NCBI GenBank assembly: GCA_045804265.1
Contig: JBJMNK010000150.1
Span: forward strand, 1-16,880
Source: JABFXC01 sp045804265
GTDB taxonomy: Bacteria > Gemmatimonadota > Gemmatimonadetes > Gemmatimonadales > Gemmatimonadaceae
DNA length: 16,880 nucleotides
Reading direction: 5' to 3'
In this document: positions 6,014 through 14,687 of the stretch, one piece after another
Layout: every line of letters begins with the position of its first letter
How positions within the stretch are numbered: the stretch's first letter is position 1
Notes under the pieces: generated by a model
What the model was told of the DNA's origin: nothing
Database searches by the model: none
The model's input: only the letters and a program-made list of their open reading frames with translations
Made by a program: the position numbers and the translations under genes

Positions 6014-7930
6014 ATGAACATGCGCCGGTCGGCTCGGGCACTGCTCGCGTTCATCGCCGGCGCATTCGCTGCGAGCTGCGGCGGCGATTCGGCAGCGCCC
6101 AGGCCGCAGCCAGGCCGGCTCGCGATCGAAGCGATCGGCCTGCCGATCGGGGTAGAGCCGGACATCAGCGTCTCGGGGTCGAGTGGCTACGCCCGCGTCA
6201 TCAGGGGCTCCGAGACGCTCGACTCACTGACCGCCGGGACGTACACGCTCACTGCGCCGCTCTCGATCATCACCGAGAGCGGGCGCTACGTCGCTGCGCC
6301 GGCCAGCCAGACAGTCGTGGTATCGGCGGGAGCGCTGGCGGTCGCGCAGCGGATCACTTTCTCCGTGACGAGTGGCGACCTCACCGTGAGCATCGTCGGC
6401 CTCCCGGCGCAGACGGCGGGCGCGGTCGCAGTCACCGGGCCCGGTGGTTACACGCAGTCAATGACGGGGAGCCTCACGCTGGCGAGCCTTGCACCGGGCC
6501 TCTACACGTTAGGCGCGGCCGACGTCCAGTCGGGTGGGACCGCCTACCACCCGGACCCGGCGACGCAGACGATCGATCTGGCCGCGGGAACCGCGCCCCA
6601 TGCGACGATCACCTACGGCGCGGGGACAGCCGCACTCGACCTGACGGTCGCCGGGATTCCCACCGGAACGAACGCCGCGGTGGTCGTGACGTCCCCGAGC
6701 GGAGCAACGCGACTGGTGACGCAATCGGCCACCCTCCGCTATCTCGCCGCGGGCACGTACACCATCGCCGCGGCGGTGGTCGGCAGCAACCTCACCACCT
6801 ACACACCATCGGCCACGTCGCAGAGTATTACCATAGCCGACGCCGCGACGAGCGCGGTGACGGTGACCTACGCGGGCGCGGCGCTCCAGCTCACGCTGCA
6901 GCCGGTCGTCGCGGGACTCGTCAACGCGTCGTTCGCGACCGCGCCACCGGGCGACTCGCGACTCTTCATTGTCGAGCGCGCCGGACGCGTGCGCATCTTC
7001 TCCAACGGCGCGCTGTCGCCGACGCCGTGGGTGGACATCAGCCCTCGCGTCAACTCGACGGGCGAGCGGGGAATGCTCAGCATCGCCTTCGATCCGGAGT
7101 ATCGGACGAATGGCTACGTCTACGCCTATTACGTCGGCACGTCAGGCGACATGGTCGTCGAGCGCTGGACCTCCACGCCGGGGAGCAACGAGCCGATCAC
7201 CAACGCGACGGTCGTGATCTCGTTCGCGCACGGTGGCGAGAACCATCACGGTGGACTCATCGCCTTCGGTCCCGATCGCATGCTCTACGTGGCGCCCGGC
7301 GACGGCGGCTGTTGCGGCGACCCGCACAACAACGCGCAGAACCTCACCAGCTTTCTCGGCAAGATCCTGCGGCTGAACGTGAGGACGCTGCCGTACACGA
7401 TCCCGGCGGGGAATCCGTACATCACGGATCGCGCCGCGCGTCCGGAGATCTGGGCGTACGGCGTTCGCAATCCATGGCGCTATGCGTTCGATGAACCAGC
7501 TGGCCTGCTCTACATCGGCGACGTCGGCAACGACGCGCGCGAGGAAGTCGATGTCGTCCCGGCTACTGGCCGCGGCTACAACTTCGGCTGGCGGCTGATG
7601 GAGGGATTCTCCTGCTTCGATCCCGCGACTGGCTGCAACCCTAACGGTGCGCTCACCCTGCCGGTGCTCGACTATCCGCATACGGACGGATGCTCGGTCA
7701 CCGCGGGCTATGTCTATCGGGGCGCGGCGATCCCCGAGCTCACCGGGCATTTCCTCTACTCGGACTACTGCCGGGGGTGGCTGCGCAGCTTCAGGGGCAC
7801 GGCCGACGGAGCGGCCGACCAGCACAGCTGGAACATCACCGCGCCCGGCACGCTCTCGTTCGGGCGGGATGGCGCCGGGGAGATCTACATGCTCACGGCG
7901 ACCACGCTCGCAAAGATCGTCCGGCAGTAG
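6014..7930 (+). CDS. Lipoprotein: three tandem repeats plus PQQ sugar dehydrogenase domain, 638 aa
   Basis: The N-terminus is a lipoprotein signal with Cys22 in FAASCGG. Three repeats of about 83 residues follow (35-119, 121-203, 206-287), each with the pattern G(L/I)P, a glycine-rich SGY/PGGY turn, L-G-T/L-Y-T and a closing beta strand; they look like beta-sandwich modules. From about 296 to the end is a GSDH-type six-bladed propeller (family of soluble glucose/sorbosone dehydrogenases), with RLFIVERAGRVRIF, GENHHGG (408-414), FLGKILRLN and YGVRNPWR. Such enzymes oxidise sugars with PQQ, and HHIP-like relatives lack activity; which applies here is open. The start is two bases after the amidase stop, and the first motif CGTTAGGC overlaps that junction. 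Confidence 0.9.
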   Translation: MNMRRSARALLAFIAGAFAASCGGDSAAPRPQPGRLAIEAIGLPIGVEPDISVSGSSGYARVIRGSETLDSLTAGTYTLTAPLSIITESGRYVAAPASQTVVVSAGALAVAQRITFSVTSGDLTVSIVGLPAQTAGAVAVTGPGGYTQSMTGSLTLASLAPGLYTLGAADVQSGGTAYHPDPATQTIDLAAGTAPHATITYGAGTAALDLTVAGIPTGTNAAVVVTSPSGATRLVTQSATLRYLAAGTYTIAAAVVGSNLTTYTPSATSQSITIADAATSAVTVTYAGAALQLTLQPVVAGLVNASFATAPPGDSRLFIVERAGRVRIFSNGALSPTPWVDISPRVNSTGERGMLSIAFDPEYRTNGYVYAYYVGTSGDMVVERWTSTPGSNEPITNATVVISFAHGGENHHGGLIAFGPDRMLYVAPGDGGCCGDPHNNAQNLTSFLGKILRLNVRTLPYTIPAGNPYITDRAARPEIWAYGVRNPWRYAFDEPAGLLYIGDVGNDAREEVDVVPATGRGYNFGWRLMEGFSCFDPATGCNPNGALTLPVLDYPHTDGCSVTAGYVYRGAAIPELTGHFLYSDYCRGWLRSFRGTADGAADQHSWNITAPGTLSFGRDGAGEIYMLTATTLAKIVRQ

Positions 7931-7933
7931 CGA

Positions 7934-7980
7934 CTTCGTGCACCTTGTCGCCGGCGACCGGCGCCGGCTCGTGGACGAAG
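7934..7980. terminator. Candidate bidirectional terminator between convergent genes
   Basis: Outer arms CTTCGTGCAC and GTGGACGAAG pair at 9 of 10 positions, and inner arms GCCGGCG and CGCCGGC (7950-7968) pair perfectly around a 5-base loop. It sits between the convergent lipoprotein and ligase genes. No T-run follows on either strand, so the terminator reading is tentative. Confidence 0.4.
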
Positions 7981-8053
7981 GCGAACGGCTGCTCGATCAC
8001 CGGCGCGTCCACGCACGCTATCCGCAATCCGATCGGCGGATCGCCGGCGCGCC

Positions 8054-9649
8054 CTATGACGGCTGCGCCATCAGCGCGCGCAGCGTGGCGATCGTGTCCG
8101 CGTCCTCGGGCTTCTTGTCGGTGCGCCAGCGCAGGATGCGCGGAAACCTGACGGCGACGCCGGACTTGTGGCGCGGCGACGGCTGGATTCCCTCGAACGC
8201 GAGCTCGAACACCTGCTCGGCCTTCACCGAGCGCACCGGACCGAACTTCTCGATGGTGTTGCGCCGGATCCATGCATCGAGCTTCGCGATCTCCTCGTCG
8301 GTGAGACCGGAGTACGCCTTGGCGAAGGGGACGAGCTTGTCCTCGTCCCAAACGGCAAACGTGTAGTCGGTGTGCAGCGACGCGCGTCGCCCGTGACCCG
8401 CCTGCGCGTAGACCATCACCGCATCGGCGGTGTAGGGCTGGACCTTCCATTTCCACCACGGGCCGCGCCGCCGGCCGACGCCGTACGCGGCGTCGCGACG
8501 CTTGAGCATCAGCCCCTCGGCGGCGAGCTCGCGCGCGTCGGCGTGCGCCTGCCTCACGGCGGCCCAGCCCTCACCCTTCACGATCGGTGAGATGGTGAAC
8601 CGATGCTTCAGCGCCGGCGACGCGAGCAGCGCCTCGAGCCGGGCGCGCCGCTCGGACATCGGCTCGCCGCGGATGTCCGTGCCCCCGATCTCGAGGAGGT
8701 CGTAGGCCACCAGCACGACCGGGACGTCAGCGAGCATCTTCGCGCCTAACGTCTTCCGGCCGATGCGTCGCTGGAGCTGGGCGAAGGGAAGCGGCCGGTC
8801 GTCGCGCCAGGGGAGCAGCTCGCCGTCGAGCACCGTGCCGTCAGGCAGGAGGCGCGCCGCTTCGGCAATCTCGGGATAGCGGTCGGTGACCAACTCCTCC
8901 CCGCGCGTCCAGAGAAAGGTTTGTCCGCGCCGGCGCACGAGCTGGGCGCGGATCCCGTCCCACTTCCACTCCACCTGCCAGCCGGCGGCGTCGCCTAACG
9001 TTTCCGGATCGGCGTCGAGGGCGTAGGCAAGGAAGAAGGGATAGGGACGCGAGATGTCGGCGTCGGCGACGTTGGTCGCCGAGAGGGCGAGGAACGATGC
9101 AGCTGTCGGCTCCCATGTGCCGGTGAGGCGATGAGCGATGACCCCCTCGTCAATCCCGGTCGTCCTCGCCAGCGCACGCACCACGAGCTGCGACGAAACA
9201 CCGACGCGGAAGCCGCCGGTGATCAGCTTGTTCCAGACGAAGCGCTCGTTCCCACCGAGCTCGCGCCAGGCCGCGACCACGCCATCGCGCTGCGCGTCTT
9301 CACTCGCGCCGGCGAGCGAGAGCAGTCGCTGCTCGATCCATTCGTGCAGCGGACGATCGGAGCCGGCCGGCGCGTCAGGCAGGAGCAGCGAGATCGTCTC
9401 GGCGAGATCCCCGACCGCGTGGTACGACTCCTCGAACAGCCATTCGGGAACGTCGGCTTCCGCCATCGCCCACGCCGCGAGCTTGCGCGCGCCGATCAGC
9501 CGCTTGGGACGCCCGCCGGCGAGGAAGTGCACGGCCCACGCCGCGTCAGGCGGATCAGCCTCGGAGAAGTAGCGCACCATCGCATCGACCTTCTCGTTGG
9601 TACGGGTCGTCTCGTCGAGCGCGGCGAAGAGCGCGGCGAAGCGCTTCAT
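8054..9649 (-). CDS. ATP-dependent DNA ligase, 531 aa
   Basis: It seals nicks through a lysyl-AMP intermediate. The N-terminal domain (about 1-190) begins MKRFAALFAALDETTRTNEK, typical of bacterial LigB-type enzymes found in repair operons. The adenylation lysine is K229 in EWKWDGIR; other nucleotidyltransferase motifs are VLDGELLPW (273-281), YDLLE (316-320), EGLMLKR (378-384) and WWKWKVQP (398-405). The C-terminal OB-fold domain follows, ending with SGVAVRFPRILRWR. The length is as expected. Its ATG overlaps the stop of the upstream exonuclease gene as ATGA, so translation is probably coupled. In other bacteria such pairs are joined by a ligase-associated helicase and the PdeM endonuclease, which are not in this window. 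Confidence 0.93.
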   Translation of the reverse strand: MKRFAALFAALDETTRTNEKVDAMVRYFSEADPPDAAWAVHFLAGGRPKRLIGARKLAAWAMAEADVPEWLFEESYHAVGDLAETISLLLPDAPAGSDRPLHEWIEQRLLSLAGASEDAQRDGVVAAWRELGGNERFVWNKLITGGFRVGVSSQLVVRALARTTGIDEGVIAHRLTGTWEPTAASFLALSATNVADADISRPYPFFLAYALDADPETLGDAAGWQVEWKWDGIRAQLVRRRGQTFLWTRGEELVTDRYPEIAEAARLLPDGTVLDGELLPWRDDRPLPFAQLQRRIGRKTLGAKMLADVPVVLVAYDLLEIGGTDIRGEPMSERRARLEALLASPALKHRFTISPIVKGEGWAAVRQAHADARELAAEGLMLKRRDAAYGVGRRRGPWWKWKVQPYTADAVMVYAQAGHGRRASLHTDYTFAVWDEDKLVPFAKAYSGLTDEEIAKLDAWIRRNTIEKFGPVRSVKAEQVFELAFEGIQPSPRHKSGVAVRFPRILRWRTDKKPEDADTIATLRALMAQPS

Positions 9650-10836
9650 GGCGCGGGCAGCTCATCACCGTTAGGCGCGGCGTCGACTGATGTATCGTCC
9701 CCCTGGTCGTCCGCCGCGAGATCGAGCGTGCCGCCGGCGCTGGCCGTCTCGTGCGCCTCTTCTTCACCGGCGGGCTCACCTTCCGGCTCGCCCTCCCACT
9801 GGCTCGCGACGGCATGCGCCTCGATGCCGCGCTCGAGGAGCCAGCGCACGACCGGCTCGCGGTAGCCATGCGTGACGAGCACACGCTCGGCGCCAGTCGC
9901 GTCGATGGTTGCGAGCAGTGCGGGCCAGTCGACGTGATCGGAGAGCGCGAAGCCGCGATCGAGCGATCGGCGTCGTCTTGCGCCGCGGATGCGCATCCAC
10001 CCGCTGGCGAACGCGGTCGAGAGCGGAGCGAAGCGCCGCAACCACGACGACCCCGCCGCCGATGGCGGCGCGACGATCAGCGCACTGGCGAAGCTCTGCC
10101 CCTTCGGCGCACTCCCCGCATACGTCGTCGGCGGCAGCGCGACGCCACCCGCGCGATAGTCGCGATTGAGCCGCTCGACCGCGCCGTGCGTGAAGATCGG
10201 CCCGACGTCCGCGTCGACGAGCCCGGCGAGCAGCCGCTGTGCCTTGCCTAACGCGTAACCGAAGAGCACCGACGCGCGCCCGGCCACGGCGTTGGCGCGC
10301 CACCAGTCGGCGACCGCCGCGAAGATCTCGCGCTGCGGTGTCCAGCGGTAGATCGGCAGCCCGAAGGTGGACTCGGTGACGAACGTGTGGCAGCGCACCG
10401 CCTCGAACGCCGCGCAGGTGGGATCGGCCTCGGTCTTGTAATCGCCCGACACCACCCACACCTCGCCGCGATGCTCGACGCGCACCTGCGCCGAGCCGAG
10501 GATGTGCCCGGCGGGATGGAGGGAGACATCGACACCGTTGATCGTGACCGTCTCGCCGAACTGCACGCTCTGAATCACCGCGTCAGCGCCGAGCCGCGTG
10601 CGCAGGACGCGCTCGCCCTCGCGCGACGAGAGGTAGTGATGACTCCCCCACCGCGCATGATCCCCATGCGCGTGCGTGATCACCGCCCGATCGACCGGCA
10701 ACCACGGATCGATGTAAAAGTCGCCGGCCGCGCAGTACATCCCGCGCTCGGTCGTCTCGAGCAACAGATCATGTCCGACGCGCGGGGGGCCAGGAGGAAG
10801 CGGGGCGCCCGGTTTGAGTCGCGGGGGGTGAGGCAT
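9646..10836 (-). CDS. Ligase-associated metallo-beta-lactamase exonuclease, 396 aa
   Basis: The protein belongs to the beta-CASP/metallo-beta-lactamase nucleases that are coded next to ATP-dependent ligases. Metal ligands are visible in THAHGDH (residues 54-60), in HPAGHILGS (107-115) and in VSGDYKTE (129-136); LSDHVDW (298-304) and VTHG (321-324) are late motifs. The expected conserved N-terminal block, GMYCAAGDFYIDPW, is at 32-45. I chose the ATG reading MPHPPRLKPG because upstream codons run into a repeat region. The tail beyond about 347 is acidic (EGEPEGEPAGEEE) and is longer than usual for the family. Probably acts with the ligase in end processing during repair. Confidence 0.9.
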   Translation of the reverse strand: MPHPPRLKPGAPLPPGPPRVGHDLLLETTERGMYCAAGDFYIDPWLPVDRAVITHAHGDHARWGSHHYLSSREGERVLRTRLGADAVIQSVQFGETVTINGVDVSLHPAGHILGSAQVRVEHRGEVWVVSGDYKTEADPTCAAFEAVRCHTFVTESTFGLPIYRWTPQREIFAAVADWWRANAVAGRASVLFGYALGKAQRLLAGLVDADVGPIFTHGAVERLNRDYRAGGVALPPTTYAGSAPKGQSFASALIVAPPSAAGSSWLRRFAPLSTAFASGWMRIRGARRRRSLDRGFALSDHVDWPALLATIDATGAERVLVTHGYREPVVRWLLERGIEAHAVASQWEGEPEGEPAGEEEAHETASAGGTLDLAADDQGDDTSVDAAPNGDELPAP

Positions 10837-10874
10837 GCGCTTCCGCTCGGCAATCGCTGCGCCAATCCTTGTGT

Positions 10875-11440
10875 GACGAGGGACAAGGGAGGACGAGGGA
10901 TGAGGGGGCGGACAAGGGACGAGGAGTCCGCCGCGGCCTAAGGCCGCGAGCGGGACAAGGGACATGGGACGTGGGGGAGTTGCAACCGGGGACATGGGAT
11001 GAGGGAATGGCGCCGTTGTTCCGTGGTTCGCGTTACGAGGGATGAGGAAGTACGAGGGACGAGGGACGGGGAAGTGGCGGGCGTGGTCCCGCTGGTTCGC
11101 TCGGCATCGGGTGACGAGGGACGAGGGACGCCGCTGCTGTTCCGACTTTCCGTTGTCTCTGATCTCATGCGCCCTCGTCTCTGTACTCCCTTGTCTCTCG
11201 CACTCCCTCGTATGACTGAACGAAGAACCACGCCGTGTTCGGCTGTTCCTCGTCCCTCGTACTTCCACGTCCCTTGTAAAGCGGAACAAGGAGCAAGGGC
11301 GCCACTTCCTCGTCCCATGTCCCCTGTTGCGACTCCCCCACGTTCCATGTCCCCCGTCAGCGTGCGGCCTTAGGCCGCCGCGCTTTCCTCGTCCCTCGTC
11401 ACCCCCCTGTCCCTCGTATATCCACGTCCCGTACGTCCTC
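10875..11440. repeat. Long imperfect inverted repeat built of GAGGGAC-type words
   Basis: Two arms of about 270 bases are symmetrical around 11156. The left arm is full of GACGAGGGAC, GACAAGGGAC and GACATGGGAC; the right arm contains the complement. Aligned pairs include the palindrome at 10933-10947 with its partner at 11364-11378, GTGGGGGAGTTGCAAC (10971-10986) with its partner at 11326-11341, and AAGTACGAGGGACGAGG (11048-11064) with its partner ending at 11264. All share the same centre. Reading frames through it are open but repetitive and are not counted as genes. It occupies almost the whole gap between divergent genes (10837-11488). Confidence 0.85.
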
Positions 11441-11476
11441 GTTCCTGCTCCTCACTGGTCCTTCATCCTGAAGCAT

Positions 11477-11488
11477 TAGATTCTGAGA
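11477..11488 (+). promoter_or_regulatory. Possible leaderless promoter
   Basis: TAGATT is placed exactly six bases before the ATG at 11489, the spacing of TANNNT-type -10 elements that give leaderless transcripts. No convincing -35 hexamer or ribosome binding site is present. Confidence 0.35.
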
Positions 11489-11875
11489 ATGGCGGACGAT
11501 CGGCTCACCGAAATCAGGCTGCGGTTGCTTCATCTCCATCGTGCCCTGCTCGATGCGGAGCGGGTCGAGCATGAGCGGGCGCATGGGGCGATCACGCCGG
11601 CGGCGTTTCTGCAGCTGCTCATCGGTGATCCGCGGTTCGGCTGGCTGAGCGCGTTGTCGGAGCTCATCGTGCAGTTCGATGACGCGGTGCTGCCGGTGCG
11701 GACGCGGCGGGATCCACCGCCGGCGCCTGATGTTCCGGCGCTGCTCGGCCGGGCGCGGACGATCCTCACTGGTGGAGTGGCGGGGTTCCGCGAACGTTAT
11801 GATTCGCTCGCGGCGAGCCGGCCGGCGCTCGTCGCGATGACCGCCGACACGCTCACCGCGATCGACGAGTACTGA
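11489..11875 (+). CDS. Conserved hypothetical protein, 128 aa
   Basis: The protein is mainly helical, with an N-terminal amphipathic stretch rich in Leu, Arg and His (residues 5-35), a central block GDPRFGWLSALSELIVQFDD (46-65) and a proline-rich linker (RTRRDPPPAPD) before a last helical part. There is no signal peptide or membrane segment. I have an impression of similar short proteins in Acidobacteria and Gemmatimonadota but cannot name a family or function. The next gene begins 24 bases downstream on the same strand, so an operon with the DinB protein is likely. Confidence 0.75.
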   Translation: MADDRLTEIRLRLLHLHRALLDAERVEHERAHGAITPAAFLQLLIGDPRFGWLSALSELIVQFDDAVLPVRTRRDPPPAPDVPALLGRARTILTGGVAGFRERYDSLAASRPALVAMTADTLTAIDEY

Positions 11876-11899
11876 CCACCACGATCGGACACGGACACC

Positions 11900-12385
11900 A
11901 TGGCGACGCTGCCGAAGCTGATCGATCATCTCGAGTGGGCCGACGCGCGGGCGCTCGCGGCGCTCAAGGGGGCGTCATCGCCTAACGCGAAGGCGCGCGA
12001 GCTCTTCGCCCACATTCTTGGCTCGACGCATACGTGGTTGGCCCGCATCGCCGGGCGTACGCCGACGATCGCGATCTGGCCGACGCTGAGCGACGAGGAG
12101 ATGGAGCGCGTCGCGCGGGAGAACGTCGTCGAGCTGCGGAAGCTCCTCGATCGAGCGACGGAGACCGACGTCGCGCGCGTCGTGGCCTACAGGAACAGCG
12201 CCGGCCATCCATACGAGTCGACCGTCGAGGACATCCTCCTTCACGTCGCGCTGCACGGCTCGTATCATCGTGGGCAGATCGCACTGCTGCTGCGACAGTC
12301 GGGGAGCGAGCCGATCGCCACCGACTTCATCGTCTTCAGTCGCGAAGCGCCGGCCGCGACGCACGCATCGCTGCCAGCGCGCTGA
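11900..12385 (+). CDS. DinB-family metal-binding protein, 161 aa
   Basis: DinB/YfiT-like proteins are four-helix bundles with a metal site made of three histidines; many are thiol transferases or damage-induced proteins of unknown activity. Here the likely ligands are H44 (HILGSTHTWL), H119 and H123 (HVALHGSYHRGQ). The N-terminus LIDHLEWADARALAAL matches the first helix of the family, and the length is typical. It is 24 bases after the preceding gene. The substrate is not predictable. The in-frame CCTAAC at 11981 is one of the dispersed octamers. Confidence 0.88.
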   Translation: MATLPKLIDHLEWADARALAALKGASSPNAKARELFAHILGSTHTWLARIAGRTPTIAIWPTLSDEEMERVARENVVELRKLLDRATETDVARVVAYRNSAGHPYESTVEDILLHVALHGSYHRGQIALLLRQSGSEPIATDFIVFSREAPAATHASLPAR

Positions 12386-12408
12386 GCGCTCACTTCTTCC
12401 ATCAGCCA

Positions 12409-12966
12409 ATGACATCCACTCATCTCGTCGCCGCACTCGCGCTGGTGGCGTGCGCTGCGTCCGCGCGCGCGCAGACGATCTCCGCCGATTCCGTCGCGGC
12501 GGGCACGCCGATTCGCGTCGAGCTTCGTCGCCGCGGCGTCGACCCGTCCATGCTCGGCGCCCCGGCGCGTCCCGAGCGGGGGCAGAGTGGCGGCGTCGTG
12601 AACGGAGCCTACGACTCCTGGAGCGGCGCCGGGATCACGGTCACCGATCGTCGATCGAAGGTGACCTGGACGTTTCCCTCGGACCAGGTAGTTGGCGTGC
12701 AGGCACGAACCGGCACCGATCACCGTCGCGTGGCGCTCGTGCGAGCGAGCGTGGCTGGTGCCATCGTCGCCGTCGGCGCCAGCTATCTCTATCATGTCAA
12801 TCACTACCACACTGCCTTCGGGACGCCGTTCACGGACTATCGCGCGAACTTGCTCGATGCCGCGGCGATCGGTGTCGTTGCCGGCGGCGCGTACCGATAC
12901 GCACGACCGGCCGGGCGATGGAGCGGCGTGACGCCGCCGACGATCGATAGCGGGCGCACGAAATGA
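12409..12966 (+). CDS. Exported hypothetical protein, 185 aa
   Basis: The start reads MTSTHLVAALALVACAASARA, a secretion signal with probable cleavage after ARA. The rest holds a polar beta-rich segment (about 23-105) and then a hydrophobic stretch near residues 107-125 (ALVRASVAGAIVAVGAS) and another at 144-160. It probably sits in or at the envelope. An N-terminal region of about 80 residues followed by two helices is a layout I have no family name for. It lies 23 bases behind the DinB gene and is convergent with the kinase gene, 36 bases away. Confidence 0.75.
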   Translation: MTSTHLVAALALVACAASARAQTISADSVAAGTPIRVELRRRGVDPSMLGAPARPERGQSGGVVNGAYDSWSGAGITVTDRRSKVTWTFPSDQVVGVQARTGTDHRRVALVRASVAGAIVAVGASYLYHVNHYHTAFGTPFTDYRANLLDAAAIGVVAGGAYRYARPAGRWSGVTPPTIDSGRTK

Positions 12967-13002
12967 CCGGCGCTTATTCGACTCGCGAAGACGCGCGGCG
13001 GC

Positions 13003-14607
13003 TCAGTCGGCGAGGCGCGTAACCGTCAGGCGCGGCGCGGCGATCGCCGCGTCGGGCGCGTGGATTCGTCCGGCGCGGGTACGAATGCCGGCGCGATGCT
13101 CGGCCCACCACTGCGCGGCGCGATCGTTCGTCCAGCCGCCGGCTGCATCACATGCGTGCAGCTGCGCGCGGAGGAGATGCGCCGATGACGGCCGGTCTTC
13201 CGGGTGCTTGGCGAGGCACGCGAGGATCACGGCCTCGAGGTCGGCGGCGATCGGCCTGCCGAGTCGCTGCGATGGCTTCTGCGGAATGGAATGAACGTGA
13301 TGGGCGAGTGCCTCGAGCACCGTCCGCCCGCCGAAGACGTCGGTCCCGGTGAGCAGCCAGTAGCCGACCGCGCCTAACGCGTAGATGTCGGCGCGCGCAT
13401 CGACCGTCTCCGGCGCCGTCACCGTCTCGGGGGCGACGTAGAGGGGCGTCCCGGTGATCGAGTCGGCCACCGTCAGCGCTGTCTCCGCGGCGCTACCGGC
13501 ACCGATGTCCTTCACGAGCCCGAAGTCGAGCACCTTGACCAGGTCGGCGATCCCGCCGCGATCGACGACGAGGATGTTGCCGGGCTTCACGTCGCGGTGA
13601 ATGAGCCCGGCGTCATGTGCCTCGGCGAGCGAGCCTGCCGCCTGCGCGAGCAGGTGGATGACGCGCTCCTCCGGCTGCGGCCCGTCGATGTTGACGACCT
13701 CGTCGAGCGAGATGCCGTCGAGCAGCTCCATCGCATAGTAGAAGACGCCCTCGGTCGTGCGGCCGTAGTCGAAGACGGTGATCGTGTTCGGGTGCGTCAG
13801 CATCGCCGTCCGCTGCACCTCGCGCTCGAAGCGCGCGAGCGAATCCTTTCCGGAGCGATCGGGGTGGAGCAGCTTGATCGCCGTCGGCCGGCGGAGCATC
13901 GCGTGCGACGCGCGATAGACGACGCCCATCCCGCCTTCGCCGAGCTGCTCCTCGAGCGTGTACTGCCCGAGCCGGCGGCTGTCGCTCACGGCCTTTCGCA
14001 GCCCGTAGATCGTCTGCGAGAAGCTCGCAGCCATCGCGACGACGATCGACCAGAGCACGGCCGAGACGAACGTCGCCGGGTACGCCATGTCGCCGACCGC
14101 GCCCTTCGGCCAGATCGCCGCCGGCGGATCGTAGAGCGCCGGATCCCACTTGCTGAACGCGAGGAAGATGCAGGTGAGGAGCGGCACCGTCATCAGCGCG
14201 GCGACGACGAGCGTGCGCCGCGCGGTGGACGGAACGTAGACCGCGTACACGAGCAGCATGAAGGTCAGCGCCGTGCGCACGATCATGTCCGGCGACGCGG
14301 TCAGGTCCATCACGAGCGCGAGCGTCGAGAACGCAGCGGTCCCGACGAAGAGCGTTGACAGCTCGACGATGCGGACGAAGCGGGGAGTCCGTGACGTCCC
14401 GCGAAGCAGGAGCCAGAGCGCCGCGAATGCGCTGCCCGCAAAGAACAGCGGGATGCTGACGCGGTTGAACGAAGCACGTCCGAGCCAGACGGACATCGAC
14501 GCATTCAGCGCGGCGAGGACGAGCGTCATCAGCGCGAGCATGCGACCGAAGCTGGCGAGTCTCGCCTGTCGGAGTCCGGGATCGATCGCGCCGTCGGTGG
14601 AGTGCAT
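13003..14607 (-). CDS. Membrane Ser/Thr protein kinase, N-terminal six-helix domain, 534 aa
   Basis: Residues 1-200 hold six hydrophobic helices (about 22-42, 50-68, 82-101, 108-126, 132-152, 178-197). A complete Hanks-type kinase domain follows from about 213: glycine loop GEGGMGVVY (223-231), K245 in AIKLL, catalytic loop HRDVKPGNIL (337-346), DFG at 361-363, APE at 392-394. All catalytic residues are present, so it should be active. A short tail (about 485-534) follows. The start is the ATG reading MHSTDGAIDP; the frame stays open to 15321 but there it is only the shadow of the gene on the opposite strand. The usual bacterial order is kinase first, then helix and sensor; here the membrane part comes first. 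It probably senses an envelope or membrane signal. Confidence 0.92.
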   Translation of the reverse strand: MHSTDGAIDPGLRQARLASFGRMLALMTLVLAALNASMSVWLGRASFNRVSIPLFFAGSAFAALWLLLRGTSRTPRFVRIVELSTLFVGTAAFSTLALVMDLTASPDMIVRTALTFMLLVYAVYVPSTARRTLVVAALMTVPLLTCIFLAFSKWDPALYDPPAAIWPKGAVGDMAYPATFVSAVLWSIVVAMAASFSQTIYGLRKAVSDSRRLGQYTLEEQLGEGGMGVVYRASHAMLRRPTAIKLLHPDRSGKDSLARFEREVQRTAMLTHPNTITVFDYGRTTEGVFYYAMELLDGISLDEVVNIDGPQPEERVIHLLAQAAGSLAEAHDAGLIHRDVKPGNILVVDRGGIADLVKVLDFGLVKDIGAGSAAETALTVADSITGTPLYVAPETVTAPETVDARADIYALGAVGYWLLTGTDVFGGRTVLEALAHHVHSIPQKPSQRLGRPIAADLEAVILACLAKHPEDRPSSAHLLRAQLHACDAAGGWTNDRAAQWWAEHRAGIRTRAGRIHAPDAAIAAPRLTVTRLAD

Positions 14608-14619
14608 GCAGCGAGTATA
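14608..14619 (-). promoter_or_regulatory. Possible leaderless promoter of the kinase gene
   Basis: TATACT on the minus strand (14614-14619) ends six bases before the ATG at 14607, so transcription would start at or next to the start codon. No -35 hexamer or ribosome binding site is visible. Confidence 0.4.
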
Positions 14620-14687
14620 CGGTTGCCACCGGAGGGCCGCGAGGGCGGGGGCGGGACAAACGCGAGTGCAGACCCGCTCCCAGGCCC

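Noticed and set aside
5764..7494. 576-residue plus-strand frame
   Set aside because: Arginine and histidine repeats typical of a frame-shifted reading of the dehydrogenase lipoprotein gene.
10837..11289. N-terminal extension of the exonuclease
   Set aside because: The codons run through the GAGGGAC repeat region, encode low-complexity sequence and have no counterpart in the family.
10875..11440. Insertion sequence
   Set aside because: No transposase is encoded and no target-site duplication can be seen; the symmetry is internal, with no sharply defined terminal repeats.
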